From UBA57 sp963577725 (GTDB taxonomy: Archaea; Thermoproteota; Nitrososphaeria; Nitrososphaerales; UBA57): 64,000 bases of DNA. Shown piece after piece: positions 41,082 to 49,769 of the stretch. Made by a program: the position numbers and the translations under genes. The DNA lies in the NCBI GenBank assembly GCA_047517285.1, contig JAKZTE010000010.1:1-64000 (forward strand), in the 5' to 3' direction. The stretch's first letter is position 1, and every line of letters starts with the position of its first letter. The notes below the pieces were generated by a model. That model was not told the DNA's origin. It searched no databases and saw only the letters and a list, made by a program, of their open reading frames with translations.

Positions 41082-42011
41082 ATGAAAGAAGAATTAGGTT
41101 CGTTACCAAGTCGTCCCTCTGTGGATCGATGCACGCGTTGTGGAAAAGGTCCAATCGTTATAGATTCATCAGGCGGAGAAATGACCTGTAGTAAATGTGG
41201 TTTTGTTATTGTAGATAAAATCGAGGAAGAAGGTCCTGAATGGAGGGCATTTTCCAAAGAAGAAAAAGACGATCGAGCTAGAACTGGAGTCCCCTCTTCA
41301 CTTGCTATGCACGACATGGGTCTTGCTACTGTTATTGGCGCAGAAGACCGTGACGCTGCAGGCAGATCTTTACCTGCTTCTATGAAAGCCGCAATTGAAA
41401 GATTACGTACCTGGGATGGACGAAGTCAAGTCCATGAACCTGTAGATAGAAATCTCCGACAAGCATTTAGTGAATTAGATAGATTAGCTGATAAATTAAA
41501 TCTTAGTGACGCTGTCATTGAAAAAGCCGCTTATATCTATCGAAAAGCTCTTGAGAAAGGTCTAGTAAGAGGCCGTTCTATTTCTGCACTTATTGCAGCT
41601 TCTCTTTATGCCGCATGCCGCGATACCGAAACTCCTAGAACATTAAAAGATGTAGCAGCCGCATGTAATATTAAGAAAAAAGACATAGCACGTTGTTATA
41701 GATTACTTCTTCGTGAAATGAATTTGAAAATGCCTGTTGTAGATCCTACTAAATGTGTTTCAAGAATTGCTAGTAAAGCTGGTTTATCCGAGAAATGTAA
41801 AAGAAGCGCTCTGGTAATCCTACGTAAAGCTGAAGCTACAAGAACTTCTGCTGGAAAAGATCCAATGGGTCTAGCAGCCGCTGCATTATATGTTGCTTGT
41901 GTAATGGAAGGAGAAAGTAAAACTCAGAAAGACGTAGCAGAAGCTGCTGGAGTTACTGAAGTTACTATTCGTAACCGATATAAAGGCCTAAAATCCGCAT
42001 TACAACTATAG
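41082..42011 (+). CDS. tfb: transcription initiation factor TFB
   Basis: Archaeal TFIIB, recruits RNA polymerase to TBP-bound promoters. The N-terminal zinc ribbon is Cys17, Cys20, Cys36, Cys39 (CTRCG, CSKCG). A B-finger/linker with EWRAFSKEEKDDRARTG follows, then two cyclin repeats (about 110-205 and 210-305), the second ending with VTEVTIRNRYKGLKSAL, the BRE-contacting helix. 309 residues. CTTAAATATT at 41047-41056 lies about 28 bases upstream of the ATG; a second TATA-like GTTTATATATG at 41000 suggests an extra promoter. Confidence 0.97.
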   Translation: MKEELGSLPSRPSVDRCTRCGKGPIVIDSSGGEMTCSKCGFVIVDKIEEEGPEWRAFSKEEKDDRARTGVPSSLAMHDMGLATVIGAEDRDAAGRSLPASMKAAIERLRTWDGRSQVHEPVDRNLRQAFSELDRLADKLNLSDAVIEKAAYIYRKALEKGLVRGRSISALIAASLYAACRDTETPRTLKDVAAACNIKKKDIARCYRLLLREMNLKMPVVDPTKCVSRIASKAGLSEKCKRSALVILRKAEATRTSAGKDPMGLAAAALYVACVMEGESKTQKDVAEAAGVTEVTIRNRYKGLKSALQL

Positions 42012-42014
42012 ATA

Positions 42015-42446
42015 TTATTTGTCTTTGTTACTCATATCTACCAATTCCACACCTGTTTCTTTGGCAAACTCGAATATCTTTTCATCTTTATAAAATTCTC
42101 CAAAATATATCTTTTCTATTCCGCTGTTAACTATTATCTTGAAACATGGCCAGCATGGACTGGCTGTAAGATAAATACTTGAATTCTTTATCTCCGTACC
42201 ATTCATGGCTGATTGGGCTACCGCATTAACTTCTGCATGAACTGTTCTTACACAATGATCGTTTTCCATAAGATGCCCAATTTCATCACAATGTTTTATT
42301 CCTCTTATGCTCCCATTGTACCCTGTCGAAAGTATCACCTTGTCTCTAACTATTACTGCCCCCACACTCTTTCTATCACAAGTTGATCTTTTTGATACTT
42401 GTTGTGCAATTTCCATAAAGTAATTGTTCCATGTAGGTCTTACCAT
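42015..42446 (-). CDS. deoxycytidylate deaminase
   Basis: Converts dCMP to dUMP for dTTP synthesis. The zinc site is TVHAEVNAVAQSA (His and catalytic Glu) with SPCWPCFKIIV; the substrate segment STGYNGSIRGIKHCDEIG is typical. 143 residues. Last gene of a minus-strand set aIF1, small zinc protein, deaminase; four bases from the TFB stop. Confidence 0.92.
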   Translation of the reverse strand: MVRPTWNNYFMEIAQQVSKRSTCDRKSVGAVIVRDKVILSTGYNGSIRGIKHCDEIGHLMENDHCVRTVHAEVNAVAQSAMNGTEIKNSSIYLTASPCWPCFKIIVNSGIEKIYFGEFYKDEKIFEFAKETGVELVDMSNKDK

Positions 42447-42476
42447 GTTCTTACTTAGTTTTTTCCCTATATTAAA

Positions 42477-42686
42477 TTATTTCTCAAAGTACGCTGTTCC
42501 TAAATAACTGCATTTTCTACAAATATATTTCTGCGGCATTAGCCATTCAAGTTGTTCATTCAGTATTTCTAATTCTGCTGTACAAGATGGGCAAATTTTT
42601 GTTTTCGAACTTAATGTTTTACGTCGAGTTTTTAGATTGTTGATTTGATTTAATTCTTCTTTTAATTTCTTTATCCTTTCAAACAT
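42477..42686 (-). CDS. small zinc-ribbon protein, function unknown
   Basis: A 69-residue protein with an N-terminal helical region (FERIKKLKEELNQINNLKTR) and two CxxC pairs (KICPSCTAEL and YICRKCSYLG) about 28 residues apart, forming a zinc ribbon. No family name recognised. It lies six bases downstream of aIF1 and 30 upstream of the dCMP deaminase on the same strand. Confidence 0.65.
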   Translation of the reverse strand: MFERIKKLKEELNQINNLKTRRKTLSSKTKICPSCTAELEILNEQLEWLMPQKYICRKCSYLGTAYFEK

Positions 42687-42692
42687 CTTTCT

Positions 42693-42998
42693 CTATTGTA
42701 CCTCTATAGAAGATTCACTGAAACCTAAGTTTACCAAATGCGCTTTCAATACGTCTCTGTGATCCCCTTGAAGTATTACTAAATGGCCTTTTCCAGAACC
42801 TCCACATGCTAGTATATTCTTTAATTTCTTCGCAATTTCTGCAACATCTGTACTCTTAGAAGCTAATCCTTCAATTATTGTTGTTGGTTTTCTAAATCTT
42901 CTCATTTCTAACCTTACTATTATTCTAGAATCTTCTTTTTCTAATTCCTGACATACGCAGAGATCCATTGGTAGACCACATTTATTACATACTTCCAT
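42693..42998 (-). CDS. translation initiation factor aIF1 (SUI1 family)
   Basis: Controls start-codon selection on the small subunit. The SUI1 domain is seen in VRLEMRRFRKPTTIIEGL, KLKNILACGGSGKGHLVIL and GDHRDVLKAHLVNLGF. The N-terminus has a Cys motif (CNKCGLPMDLCVC) that may bind zinc, a feature of archaeal forms. 101 residues. Upstream is about 260 bases of non-coding sequence shared with the divergent membrane-protein gene. Confidence 0.95.
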   Translation of the reverse strand: MEVCNKCGLPMDLCVCQELEKEDSRIIVRLEMRRFRKPTTIIEGLASKSTDVAEIAKKLKNILACGGSGKGHLVILQGDHRDVLKAHLVNLGFSESSIEVQ

Positions 42999-43085
42999 GA
43001 ATTTTTCCCCATATTATTATAAAATATTTGTCACTGACGTTTACAGTTCTTAACAGTTGTATTCCCTTCTTCGACTCACAGCATA

Positions 43086-43104
43086 ATGAAGAAATAAACT
43101 TCAT
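43086..43104. promoter_or_regulatory. inverted repeat in the aIF1 / membrane-protein intergenic region
   Basis: ATGAAG and CTTCAT arms separated by seven bases. TATA-like sequences for the plus-strand unit follow (TTATATATAAAG at about 43120-43131 and ATTATATATTTTA at about 43151-43163). It is a candidate operator for the winged-helix protein encoded downstream. The rest of 42999-43260 shows no gene. Confidence 0.35.
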
Positions 43105-43260
43105 ACATAAGTATTATTGTTATATATAAAGACGAAAATATTTGATAAAATATTATATATTTTAGTATTGTGATATTATGCCCCATTATTTAACCTCAGT
43201 GACTATCTTGCCATATCTCGAATTTGGACTATTCTTAACCTTATAAATTGTCTTTACCTG

Positions 43261-43974
43261 ATGATTATTGTGCTTGGGTCATATTTTGTATTTGCCGAAT
43301 ATAAGATAATAGAGGGCTTGCTTTATCTTATAGGCTCATTTATTGGCTATCGAATTCTCAGAATCGCAAGAGAAGGCTATAGAAATACGCGTAGCCCTAC
43401 TTTACTCAGACTTACTATATCTTTTATTGCATTGACAATCGGATTTTTTATTACTGGATTTACCTACATATTCCCTAGATTTCTCTATCTTACTTTCCAA
43501 TATGATATACTTCAACTCCGTCTCGAATTTCTTGGAATCTCTATCGCTCTGACTTCTTTGTTTCTTATAATTGCAGCATCATTTGAACTATTTGGCTACT
43601 TTGTTTTAGCATTGGGTCACGGAATCAAATCATATAGAAAATCACTACTAGCTCCTGCTGCATTTGGATTCCTAACTACAATATCCGTATTGTCTATTCT
43701 GAAGTCAATTTCGTTTGTTTTTCTTCTTTATGGATCGTTTGAAACCTTTATCTCTTATTTAGAGTCAAAAAAACGCCCAATTCTCTTCATGTTCCTTGGA
43801 TTTTCTTCATTAGCCGCCGGTGAATTTATAAGATGGATGGCCTTATTCTATTCCGGGTTAAGTCCGTTGATGATAGCTTCTATTTTGGTCAAATTAATTG
43901 GATTCATAATGCTTTATACGCCAGTGAGTAGTTTTAACACATACAAAGGAAAAGAAAATAATGTCGGTATATAG
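43261..43974 (+). CDS. multi-pass membrane protein paired with a winged-helix regulator
   Basis: A 237-residue protein with about seven hydrophobic helices (for example RLTISFIALTIGFFITGFTY and GISIALTSLFLIIAASFELF) and a short hydrophilic C-terminus. No enzyme motif is visible. The frame stays open upstream to 43174 without ATG, GTG or TTG, so the true N-terminus may be longer from an unusual start; ATG 43261 is the first standard codon. It overlaps the wHTH gene by 14 bases, which suggests that the membrane protein senses a signal for that regulator. Family unknown to me, though membrane-protein/wHTH pairs recur in Nitrososphaerota. Confidence 0.65.
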   Translation: MIIVLGSYFVFAEYKIIEGLLYLIGSFIGYRILRIAREGYRNTRSPTLLRLTISFIALTIGFFITGFTYIFPRFLYLTFQYDILQLRLEFLGISIALTSLFLIIAASFELFGYFVLALGHGIKSYRKSLLAPAAFGFLTTISVLSILKSISFVFLLYGSFETFISYLESKKRPILFMFLGFSSLAAGEFIRWMALFYSGLSPLMIASILVKLIGFIMLYTPVSSFNTYKGKENNVGI

Positions 43975-44248
43975 AACTCAAGTTAAAATTGTCGCTGATG
44001 TATTAACATCAATTAATGATGGAAATGAAGGAGAATCCGGATTAGGAATTACTAGAATAATTCAAAAAGCAAATCTTTCCTATGCTCGAGCTACAAAAAT
44101 TATTACACGTTTAGTTGATTCTGGTTTAATCGAACAAGTTACAATAGACAATAATCAAAGATACATCCTAAGCCATAAAGGAATTGAATATCTACGATCC
44201 CACTCTGATTTCGCAGATTTCGCAGAAAGCTTTGGAATGAAATTATAA
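43961..44248 (+). CDS. winged-helix DNA-binding protein (ArnR1-like)
   Basis: A 95-residue winged-helix domain and nothing else: GITRIIQKANLSYARATKII (helix-turn-helix), RLVDSGLIEQVTIDN (wing) and YILSHKGIEYLRSHSDF, the pattern of the small archaeal ArnR1-like family. Translation starts inside the end of the membrane-protein gene. Likely a repressor or activator working with that protein; endonuclease IV follows ten bases later and may be part of the same transcript. Confidence 0.82.
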   Translation: MSVYRTQVKIVADVLTSINDGNEGESGLGITRIIQKANLSYARATKIITRLVDSGLIEQVTIDNNQRYILSHKGIEYLRSHSDFADFAESFGMKL

Positions 44249-44258
44249 AATCTTATAA

Positions 44259-45098
44259 ATGAAACTTGGCGTTCATGTATCTATTGCAGGTTCTATGGAT
44301 TTATCAATAGACCGAGCAAGATCTCTTGATCTTAATACTTTTCAAATATTTACAAGAAATCCCCGAGGTTGGAAATTTTCCGATCTTAAGGAATCGAACG
44401 TAGTAAATTTCAAAAATAAAATATTATCTGAAAATATTTCCACAGTAGTTTGCCATATGCCTTATTTACCTAATCTCTCTTCACCAAAAGAAGACGTTCA
44501 CGATATGTCGATAAATGCTCTAAGTTCTGAACTTGAACGTTGCAACACGCTTGGAATCGAATACGTTGTTACACATGTCGGAAGTCATCTTGGCACGGGT
44601 TTAGAAAAAGGTCTTGATCGTGTAGTAAAAGCTTGTAATGCCGCACTTTCTAATTCTTCAAATAATACTATGATTGTCTTAGAAAATACTGCCGGTACAA
44701 AAAATAACGTTGGATCTAAATTCGACGAATTAAAATATATTTTTGATAATGTTAATGATAAATCTCGTATTGGATTCTGTTTTGATACGTGCCATGCTTT
44801 TGCCGCTGGCTATGACCTATCTACGAGTAAATCTGTTATAGACACTCTTAACAAATTTGACCAGATAATTGGACTGAAATATCTTAAAGTTGTTCACTTA
44901 AACGATTCGAAAGGTGAATTGGGCAACGGATTGGATAGGCATCAGCATATTGGTAGAGGATTTATCGGCGAAAGTGGTTTCCGGGAACTTTTGAAAAATT
45001 CAATAATTAAACAATTACCTTTAATCCTTGAAACTCCAATAGACGAAACTTTCAACGACGAATATAATATAAATCAAATTTATTCTCTGGCAAATTGA
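44259..45098 (+). CDS. nfo: endonuclease IV (AP endonuclease)
   Basis: Base-excision-repair nuclease that cuts 5' of abasic sites. TIM-barrel metal ligands are visible in GVHVSIAGSM, VTHVGSHLGTG, LENTAG, GFCFDTCHAFAAGYD, VHLNDSKGELGNGLDRHQHIG and the final LILETP. 279 residues, normal. ATG start; no Shine-Dalgarno stands out. Confidence 0.96.
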   Translation: MKLGVHVSIAGSMDLSIDRARSLDLNTFQIFTRNPRGWKFSDLKESNVVNFKNKILSENISTVVCHMPYLPNLSSPKEDVHDMSINALSSELERCNTLGIEYVVTHVGSHLGTGLEKGLDRVVKACNAALSNSSNNTMIVLENTAGTKNNVGSKFDELKYIFDNVNDKSRIGFCFDTCHAFAAGYDLSTSKSVIDTLNKFDQIIGLKYLKVVHLNDSKGELGNGLDRHQHIGRGFIGESGFRELLKNSIIKQLPLILETPIDETFNDEYNINQIYSLAN

Positions 45099-45153
45099 TT
45101 TTTCCTGCCACTATGTATATATTAGATTAATCCCACATTTCTATTGGGGTAAA

Positions 45154-45420
45154 GTGACCAAGGTCTCTGAGTTCAAAATTGACTTGTTAATATCACCTAA
45201 ACCCGAACTTCGTAATCCGGAAGGGGATACAATTTTACAAGATTTATTATTACGTAATAATTTTGATTATGTAACTTCAGTTAGTGTGTCTAAAGTAATT
45301 CAATTAATTGTTAAAGCCGATAATCTTGGCGATGCTAAAAATAAAGCCGCTATTATTTGTGATGAACTGAGACTTTACAATCCTTTGGTTAGTTCTTGTA
45401 CAATTCGAGGAACTGAATGA
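45154..45420 (+). CDS. purS: phosphoribosylformylglycinamidine synthase subunit PurS
   Basis: Small subunit that bridges PurL and PurQ. The 88-residue protein has ISPKPELRNPEGDTILQDLL and the later NLGDAKNKAAIICDELRLYN, as in PurS. The start is GTG at 45154, just after GGGGTAAA. It opens an eight-gene purine operon, purS-Q-L-F-D-E-C-M, running to 53345 with gaps of a few bases or overlaps. Confidence 0.9.
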   Translation: MTKVSEFKIDLLISPKPELRNPEGDTILQDLLLRNNFDYVTSVSVSKVIQLIVKADNLGDAKNKAAIICDELRLYNPLVSSCTIRGTE

Positions 45421-45421
45421 C

Positions 45422-46135
45422 TTGAACGTGGCTATAATTCAATTTCCTGGAACTAACTGCGATATGGATACATATCGTGTTTTTAATGATTATCTTGAAA
45501 TTGATGTTACTTTATTCTGGCACGAAAATACCGACAATCTTGAAAAATACGATGCAATAATCCTTCCTGGTGGTTTTTCTTATGGCGACCGTCTACGCGC
45601 AGGAATTATTGCTGCATATAGTCCCGTCATTAAACAACTCAAAAAGATTTCTCTTAAAGGCAAACCTATCATTGGTATTTGTAATGGATTTCAAATATTG
45701 GTGGAATCCGGTTTACTTCCTGGAGCATTATTAACTAACTCTAACCTCAAATTTATTTGTAAATGGGTGAATCTCAAAGTCGAGCATAATAATCTTTTTA
45801 CTAATTCACTTCAATCTGGTTCAGTGATACATATGCCTATTGCACATAATGAAGGTCGATATTATGTTAGTGATGATAAACTTCAAGAACTTGAAAGAAA
45901 TAATCAAATAATCCTTAGATATTCTGATTCTGACGGTAATACTTCCATGGACAATAATCCTAATGGTTCAATCTCAAATATTGCAGCCGTATCAAATGCA
46001 AACGGTAATGTTCTAGGTATGATGCCTCATCCCGAACGCGCATCTGATCCTTTACTTAGCCCTTATTCTACCAACAACGGTATTGAAATCTTTCGTTCGA
46101 TGATATTGTCTCTTGAGGTTATGCTAAAAGAATGA
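45422..46135 (+). CDS. purQ: phosphoribosylformylglycinamidine synthase subunit PurQ (glutaminase)
   Basis: Supplies ammonia from glutamine to PurL. Class I glutaminase features: FPGTNCDMDTYRVF, the nucleophile Cys in IIGICNGFQILVESG, and the His/Glu pair in MMPHPERASDP. The start is TTG, one base after the purS stop. 237 residues. Stop overlaps the purL start by four bases. Confidence 0.95.
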   Translation: MNVAIIQFPGTNCDMDTYRVFNDYLEIDVTLFWHENTDNLEKYDAIILPGGFSYGDRLRAGIIAAYSPVIKQLKKISLKGKPIIGICNGFQILVESGLLPGALLTNSNLKFICKWVNLKVEHNNLFTNSLQSGSVIHMPIAHNEGRYYVSDDKLQELERNNQIILRYSDSDGNTSMDNNPNGSISNIAAVSNANGNVLGMMPHPERASDPLLSPYSTNNGIEIFRSMILSLEVMLKE

Positions 46136-48342
46136 GCACTATTGAATCAATAGATCATTCTCTTACTGATAATGAACTAGAATACATAGAAAAATCTCTT
46201 AATCGCAAACCCAACAATGTCGAACTATCAATGATTGATGCACAATGGTCTGAACATTGTAGCTACAAATCATCTAAATCACTTCTTAAACTTCTTCCTA
46301 CTAAAGGCAAGAGAGTCTTATTTGGTCCGGGTTATGAAGCAGGAGTATTGGATGTAGATAATGGGCAAGTACTTACAATGCATATCGAAAGTCATAATCA
46401 TCCTTCTGCAATAGACCCATATGGCGGAGCTGCTACCGGAGTGGGAGGTGTTTTACGTGATATTCTATCAATTGGAACACGACCTATTGCAGTTCTTGAC
46501 TCGCTACGATTTGGTAATTTGAGTAATCCAAATAATCGTTGGTTGCTCCAGAATGTCGTTCGTGGAATTGCTGATTACGGAAACTGCGTTGGAATCCCTA
46601 CTATCGGAGGCGAACTTTCTTTTGATAGCTGTTTTGATACAAATTGCCTAGTGGATGTTGTATCCATTGGCGTAGGCAAGAAGAAACAATTGATCTTTTC
46701 TGAAGCAAAGAACGTTGGTGATATTCTTGTATTATTGGGAAATAGTACTGGCAGAGATGGAATTCACGGCTCCTCATTTGCATCAAAAGATTTAGAAGAC
46801 ATACCTACCGACAGATCCGCAGTACAAATTCCTGATCCATTCATTAAAAAACTCATCATAGAAGGTACGATGGATGCCATAGACGCCGGCCTTGTTTCTG
46901 GACTCAAAGACCTGGGCGGAGGAGGCTTGGCCTGTTGTTTGTCAGAAGTTAGTGATATGGGTAAGACTGGGGTTGAAGTGGATCTTGGAAAAATTCATTT
47001 ACGTGAATCTGGAATGGAGCCATATGAAATTCTTATTTCTGAATCACAGGAAAGAATGCTGTTCATAATAAATCCTGATAATCTTGATACTATCTCAAAG
47101 TGTTTTGATAAATACAATTTACAGTATTCTATTATTGGAAAAGTTACTGGCACAAAACATGTAGTTATTATTAATAATGGCGATATGATAGTAGATCTAC
47201 CTACTGAACTAATTGCTAATGCTCCATTAATTAACTGGCCGAAGACTAAACCGAAGCATCTCGATAGTAAATCTGTTTCTAAACCTGAACTACCTGTCGA
47301 CATAAATGAAACATTGCTGAAAGTTCTATCTTCTCCAAATCTTGCCGACAAATCATGGGTTTTTCAGCAATACGACCATGAAGTTGGAACTAATACAATA
47401 GTTAAACCTGGTGAATCTGGTGCATCTGTAATCCGAATCGCACCTGAAAAATTTATTGCTATTTCTGTTGACGGTAATCCCTCCCATTGTTATCTTGATC
47501 CTTATAATGGTGCGGCAGGAGTTGTTGCAGAAGCAATGAGGAATGTAATATCTGTTGGCGCTGAACCTATCGCTATGTTGGATCATTTACAATTTGGAAA
47601 CCCTAGTAATTCTGATGTATTTTGGACATTTAATGAAACGATTAAATCTATTTCAGATTTCTGTTCTTATATTGGAATACCTTGCGTTGGTGGAAAAGTT
47701 AGCTTCTATAACGAAGACGCAAAGACCCACAAGGCTATTAAACCAAGCCCTGTAATCTCTGTTGCTGGATTGATAAAAGGCGAACATAACCTTAGGACTA
47801 GGAAACTTCATTCTTCTCGACCTCTTATTGTTATGGTTGGCGAAACATTTGACGAGCTAGGAGGATCCGAGTATTATTCATCTACTGGACATGGTCAAGA
47901 TGGCATTGTTCCACAATTGAACTTCGAACTTGAAAAACGTGCTCAAAAACTTGTTCGTGACTGTATTAAAGTTGGATTATTTGGCGCAGTTAACGATTGT
48001 TCAAAAGGCGGTTTAATTCATTCTCTTTTACAAATGTGCACTATTAGCGACATGGGAGCTTCAATAGATCTTTCTAATATACCTTCTAATTGTAAACGTT
48101 GGGATGAGTTGCTGTTCTCTGAGTCTCATTCACGATTTATTACAACCATTAAAAAAGAGAATTTCACCAACTTGCTTAATATATCTAGAAATCACGACAT
48201 TCCTGTTTCAATAATAGGTTCAATTGGCGGTCATAATCTACAAATTTACAATAAGGACGACAATCTATTCTCTTATGATCTTGATTATATCCGATCTTAT
48301 GCATATGATAGTTTATCTAAATTTATGGGCGGTCAGCTATGA
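46132..48342 (+). CDS. purL: phosphoribosylformylglycinamidine synthase subunit PurL
   Basis: ATP-dependent synthetase forming FGAM. The small (736-residue) PurL type: DAQWSEHCSYKSSK, HIESHNHPSAIDPYGGAATG, GLKDLGGGGLACCLSEVSDMG, a second AIR-synthetase-like half with VDGNPSHCYLDPYNGAAGVV, and the C-terminal DCSKGGLIHSL. Works with PurS and PurQ encoded just upstream. Confidence 0.97.
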   Translation: MSTIESIDHSLTDNELEYIEKSLNRKPNNVELSMIDAQWSEHCSYKSSKSLLKLLPTKGKRVLFGPGYEAGVLDVDNGQVLTMHIESHNHPSAIDPYGGAATGVGGVLRDILSIGTRPIAVLDSLRFGNLSNPNNRWLLQNVVRGIADYGNCVGIPTIGGELSFDSCFDTNCLVDVVSIGVGKKKQLIFSEAKNVGDILVLLGNSTGRDGIHGSSFASKDLEDIPTDRSAVQIPDPFIKKLIIEGTMDAIDAGLVSGLKDLGGGGLACCLSEVSDMGKTGVEVDLGKIHLRESGMEPYEILISESQERMLFIINPDNLDTISKCFDKYNLQYSIIGKVTGTKHVVIINNGDMIVDLPTELIANAPLINWPKTKPKHLDSKSVSKPELPVDINETLLKVLSSPNLADKSWVFQQYDHEVGTNTIVKPGESGASVIRIAPEKFIAISVDGNPSHCYLDPYNGAAGVVAEAMRNVISVGAEPIAMLDHLQFGNPSNSDVFWTFNETIKSISDFCSYIGIPCVGGKVSFYNEDAKTHKAIKPSPVISVAGLIKGEHNLRTRKLHSSRPLIVMVGETFDELGGSEYYSSTGHGQDGIVPQLNFELEKRAQKLVRDCIKVGLFGAVNDCSKGGLIHSLLQMCTISDMGASIDLSNIPSNCKRWDELLFSESHSRFITTIKKENFTNLLNISRNHDIPVSIIGSIGGHNLQIYNKDDNLFSYDLDYIRSYAYDSLSKFMGGQL

Positions 48343-49757
48343 AAGAAAAATGTGGTTTATTTGCAGCATTCTCCAATTCCAAAACTGATGTTATACCTCT
48401 TGTAACAATCGGTTTGCGAGGTCTGCAACATAGAGGTCAAGAAGCTTGGGGCATCGCCACTTCAACAATGAGTCCTTTCAAACAAAATGGACTCGTCACT
48501 GATAATCTGGAACAATCTGCTCAAGTTCTTCAACAAATGAAAAGTAGTGTTGCAATTGGTCATGTGAGATATTCTACCGCCGGCGGCACATCTCTTTCCA
48601 ATGCCCAGCCTTTCTCTATAAATAAAAAATTCTGTATAGCACATAACGGAACTGTTTGCGATCTTACTTCTGTAAATACTAAGATTACTGGCCAAAAACC
48701 TAGAAGAATCAATGATACATCTATAGTTGGTAAAAGATTATTGGCTATTCTGAAGACAAATAACTTCGATTGGTTTAAATCAATAGAATTATTATGCGAC
48801 GAACTAGTTGGGGCCTATTGTTTTGTAATCTTAACTCCTAATAATGAAATATACGCATTTAGAGATACTCGTGGTTTTCGACCTTTATGTATTGGGTGGC
48901 ATAAAAAATCAAAAACATATTTAATATCTTCTGAAAGCTGTGGATTCTCAATGATTGGCGCTGAATTGAAACGTGATGTTCAGCCTGGAGAAATAGTTAA
49001 AATCTCAAATAAAGGCTTAGAGTCGTATTCATTTTCACGAGGAGAAAGAACTGCCCATTGCTCTTTTGAATATATTTATTTTGCACATCCTAGTTCTGTC
49101 ATTGATAACATAAGTGTTTATGAAAGTCGACGTAGATTGGGTAAAATGCTGGCTGAACTGTATGATGACGTAAAAGGCGATGTTGTTGTTCCTGTTCCTG
49201 ATTCTGCACGACCTGCTGCTCTTGGCTTCTCTGAAAAATCAGGAATTCCTATGGTGGAAGGATTAATGAAAGACAGATATGCAAAACGCGGAAGCCAAAG
49301 AAGCTTTATTCAACCAAAATATAAAGAACGCCTAAAAATAAATCGTTGGATTATGCCTGTTAAGAGTGCAGTCAATGGAAAAGATGTTATTGTTATCGAC
49401 GATAGTATAGTTCGTGGAATAAGTTCTAAAGCTATTGTTAAAACACTTCGTACTTCTGGCGCAAAAAGTGTTAAAATTCTTGTTACTTATCCTCCAATTC
49501 GTCATCCTTGCCGTGCTGGCATTGACTTTCCGACACACGAAGAATTGATTGCATATAATACGTCTGGTAAAAATTCTGATATAGATACTGTAAATAAAAA
49601 TGTAAGTAAATCTGTTAACGCAGATTTTGTTGGTTATAATACTGTGGAAAATCTTGCTCTTGGCATCGGAAAAAAAACCTCTGAATTGTGTATGGCTTGT
49701 CATGATGGAGAATACGGCGTTCTTAATCGTAATCTTAGTAATGACAATGCGGAGTGA
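48339..49757 (+). CDS. purF: amidophosphoribosyltransferase
   Basis: First step of purine synthesis, PRPP to phosphoribosylamine. The N-terminal nucleophile is Cys5 after a four-residue propeptide (MKEKCGLFAAF). Also present are LRGLQHRGQEAWGIAT, GHVRYSTAGG, the PRPP loop VIDDSIVRGISSKA and a C-terminal CMACHDGEYG, which with upstream Cys residues may bind an iron-sulfur cluster as in cluster-containing homologues. 472 residues. It overlaps purL by four bases. Confidence 0.96.
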   Translation: MKEKCGLFAAFSNSKTDVIPLVTIGLRGLQHRGQEAWGIATSTMSPFKQNGLVTDNLEQSAQVLQQMKSSVAIGHVRYSTAGGTSLSNAQPFSINKKFCIAHNGTVCDLTSVNTKITGQKPRRINDTSIVGKRLLAILKTNNFDWFKSIELLCDELVGAYCFVILTPNNEIYAFRDTRGFRPLCIGWHKKSKTYLISSESCGFSMIGAELKRDVQPGEIVKISNKGLESYSFSRGERTAHCSFEYIYFAHPSSVIDNISVYESRRRLGKMLAELYDDVKGDVVVPVPDSARPAALGFSEKSGIPMVEGLMKDRYAKRGSQRSFIQPKYKERLKINRWIMPVKSAVNGKDVIVIDDSIVRGISSKAIVKTLRTSGAKSVKILVTYPPIRHPCRAGIDFPTHEELIAYNTSGKNSDIDTVNKNVSKSVNADFVGYNTVENLALGIGKKTSELCMACHDGEYGVLNRNLSNDNAE

Positions 49758-49769
49758 TTTATTCTGAAT

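Noticed and set aside
43179..43247. 22-codon frame starting with ATG after a TATA upstream of the membrane protein
   Set aside because: Wrong frame for the membrane protein and no family resemblance; the overlapping open frame of the membrane protein is more likely meaningful.
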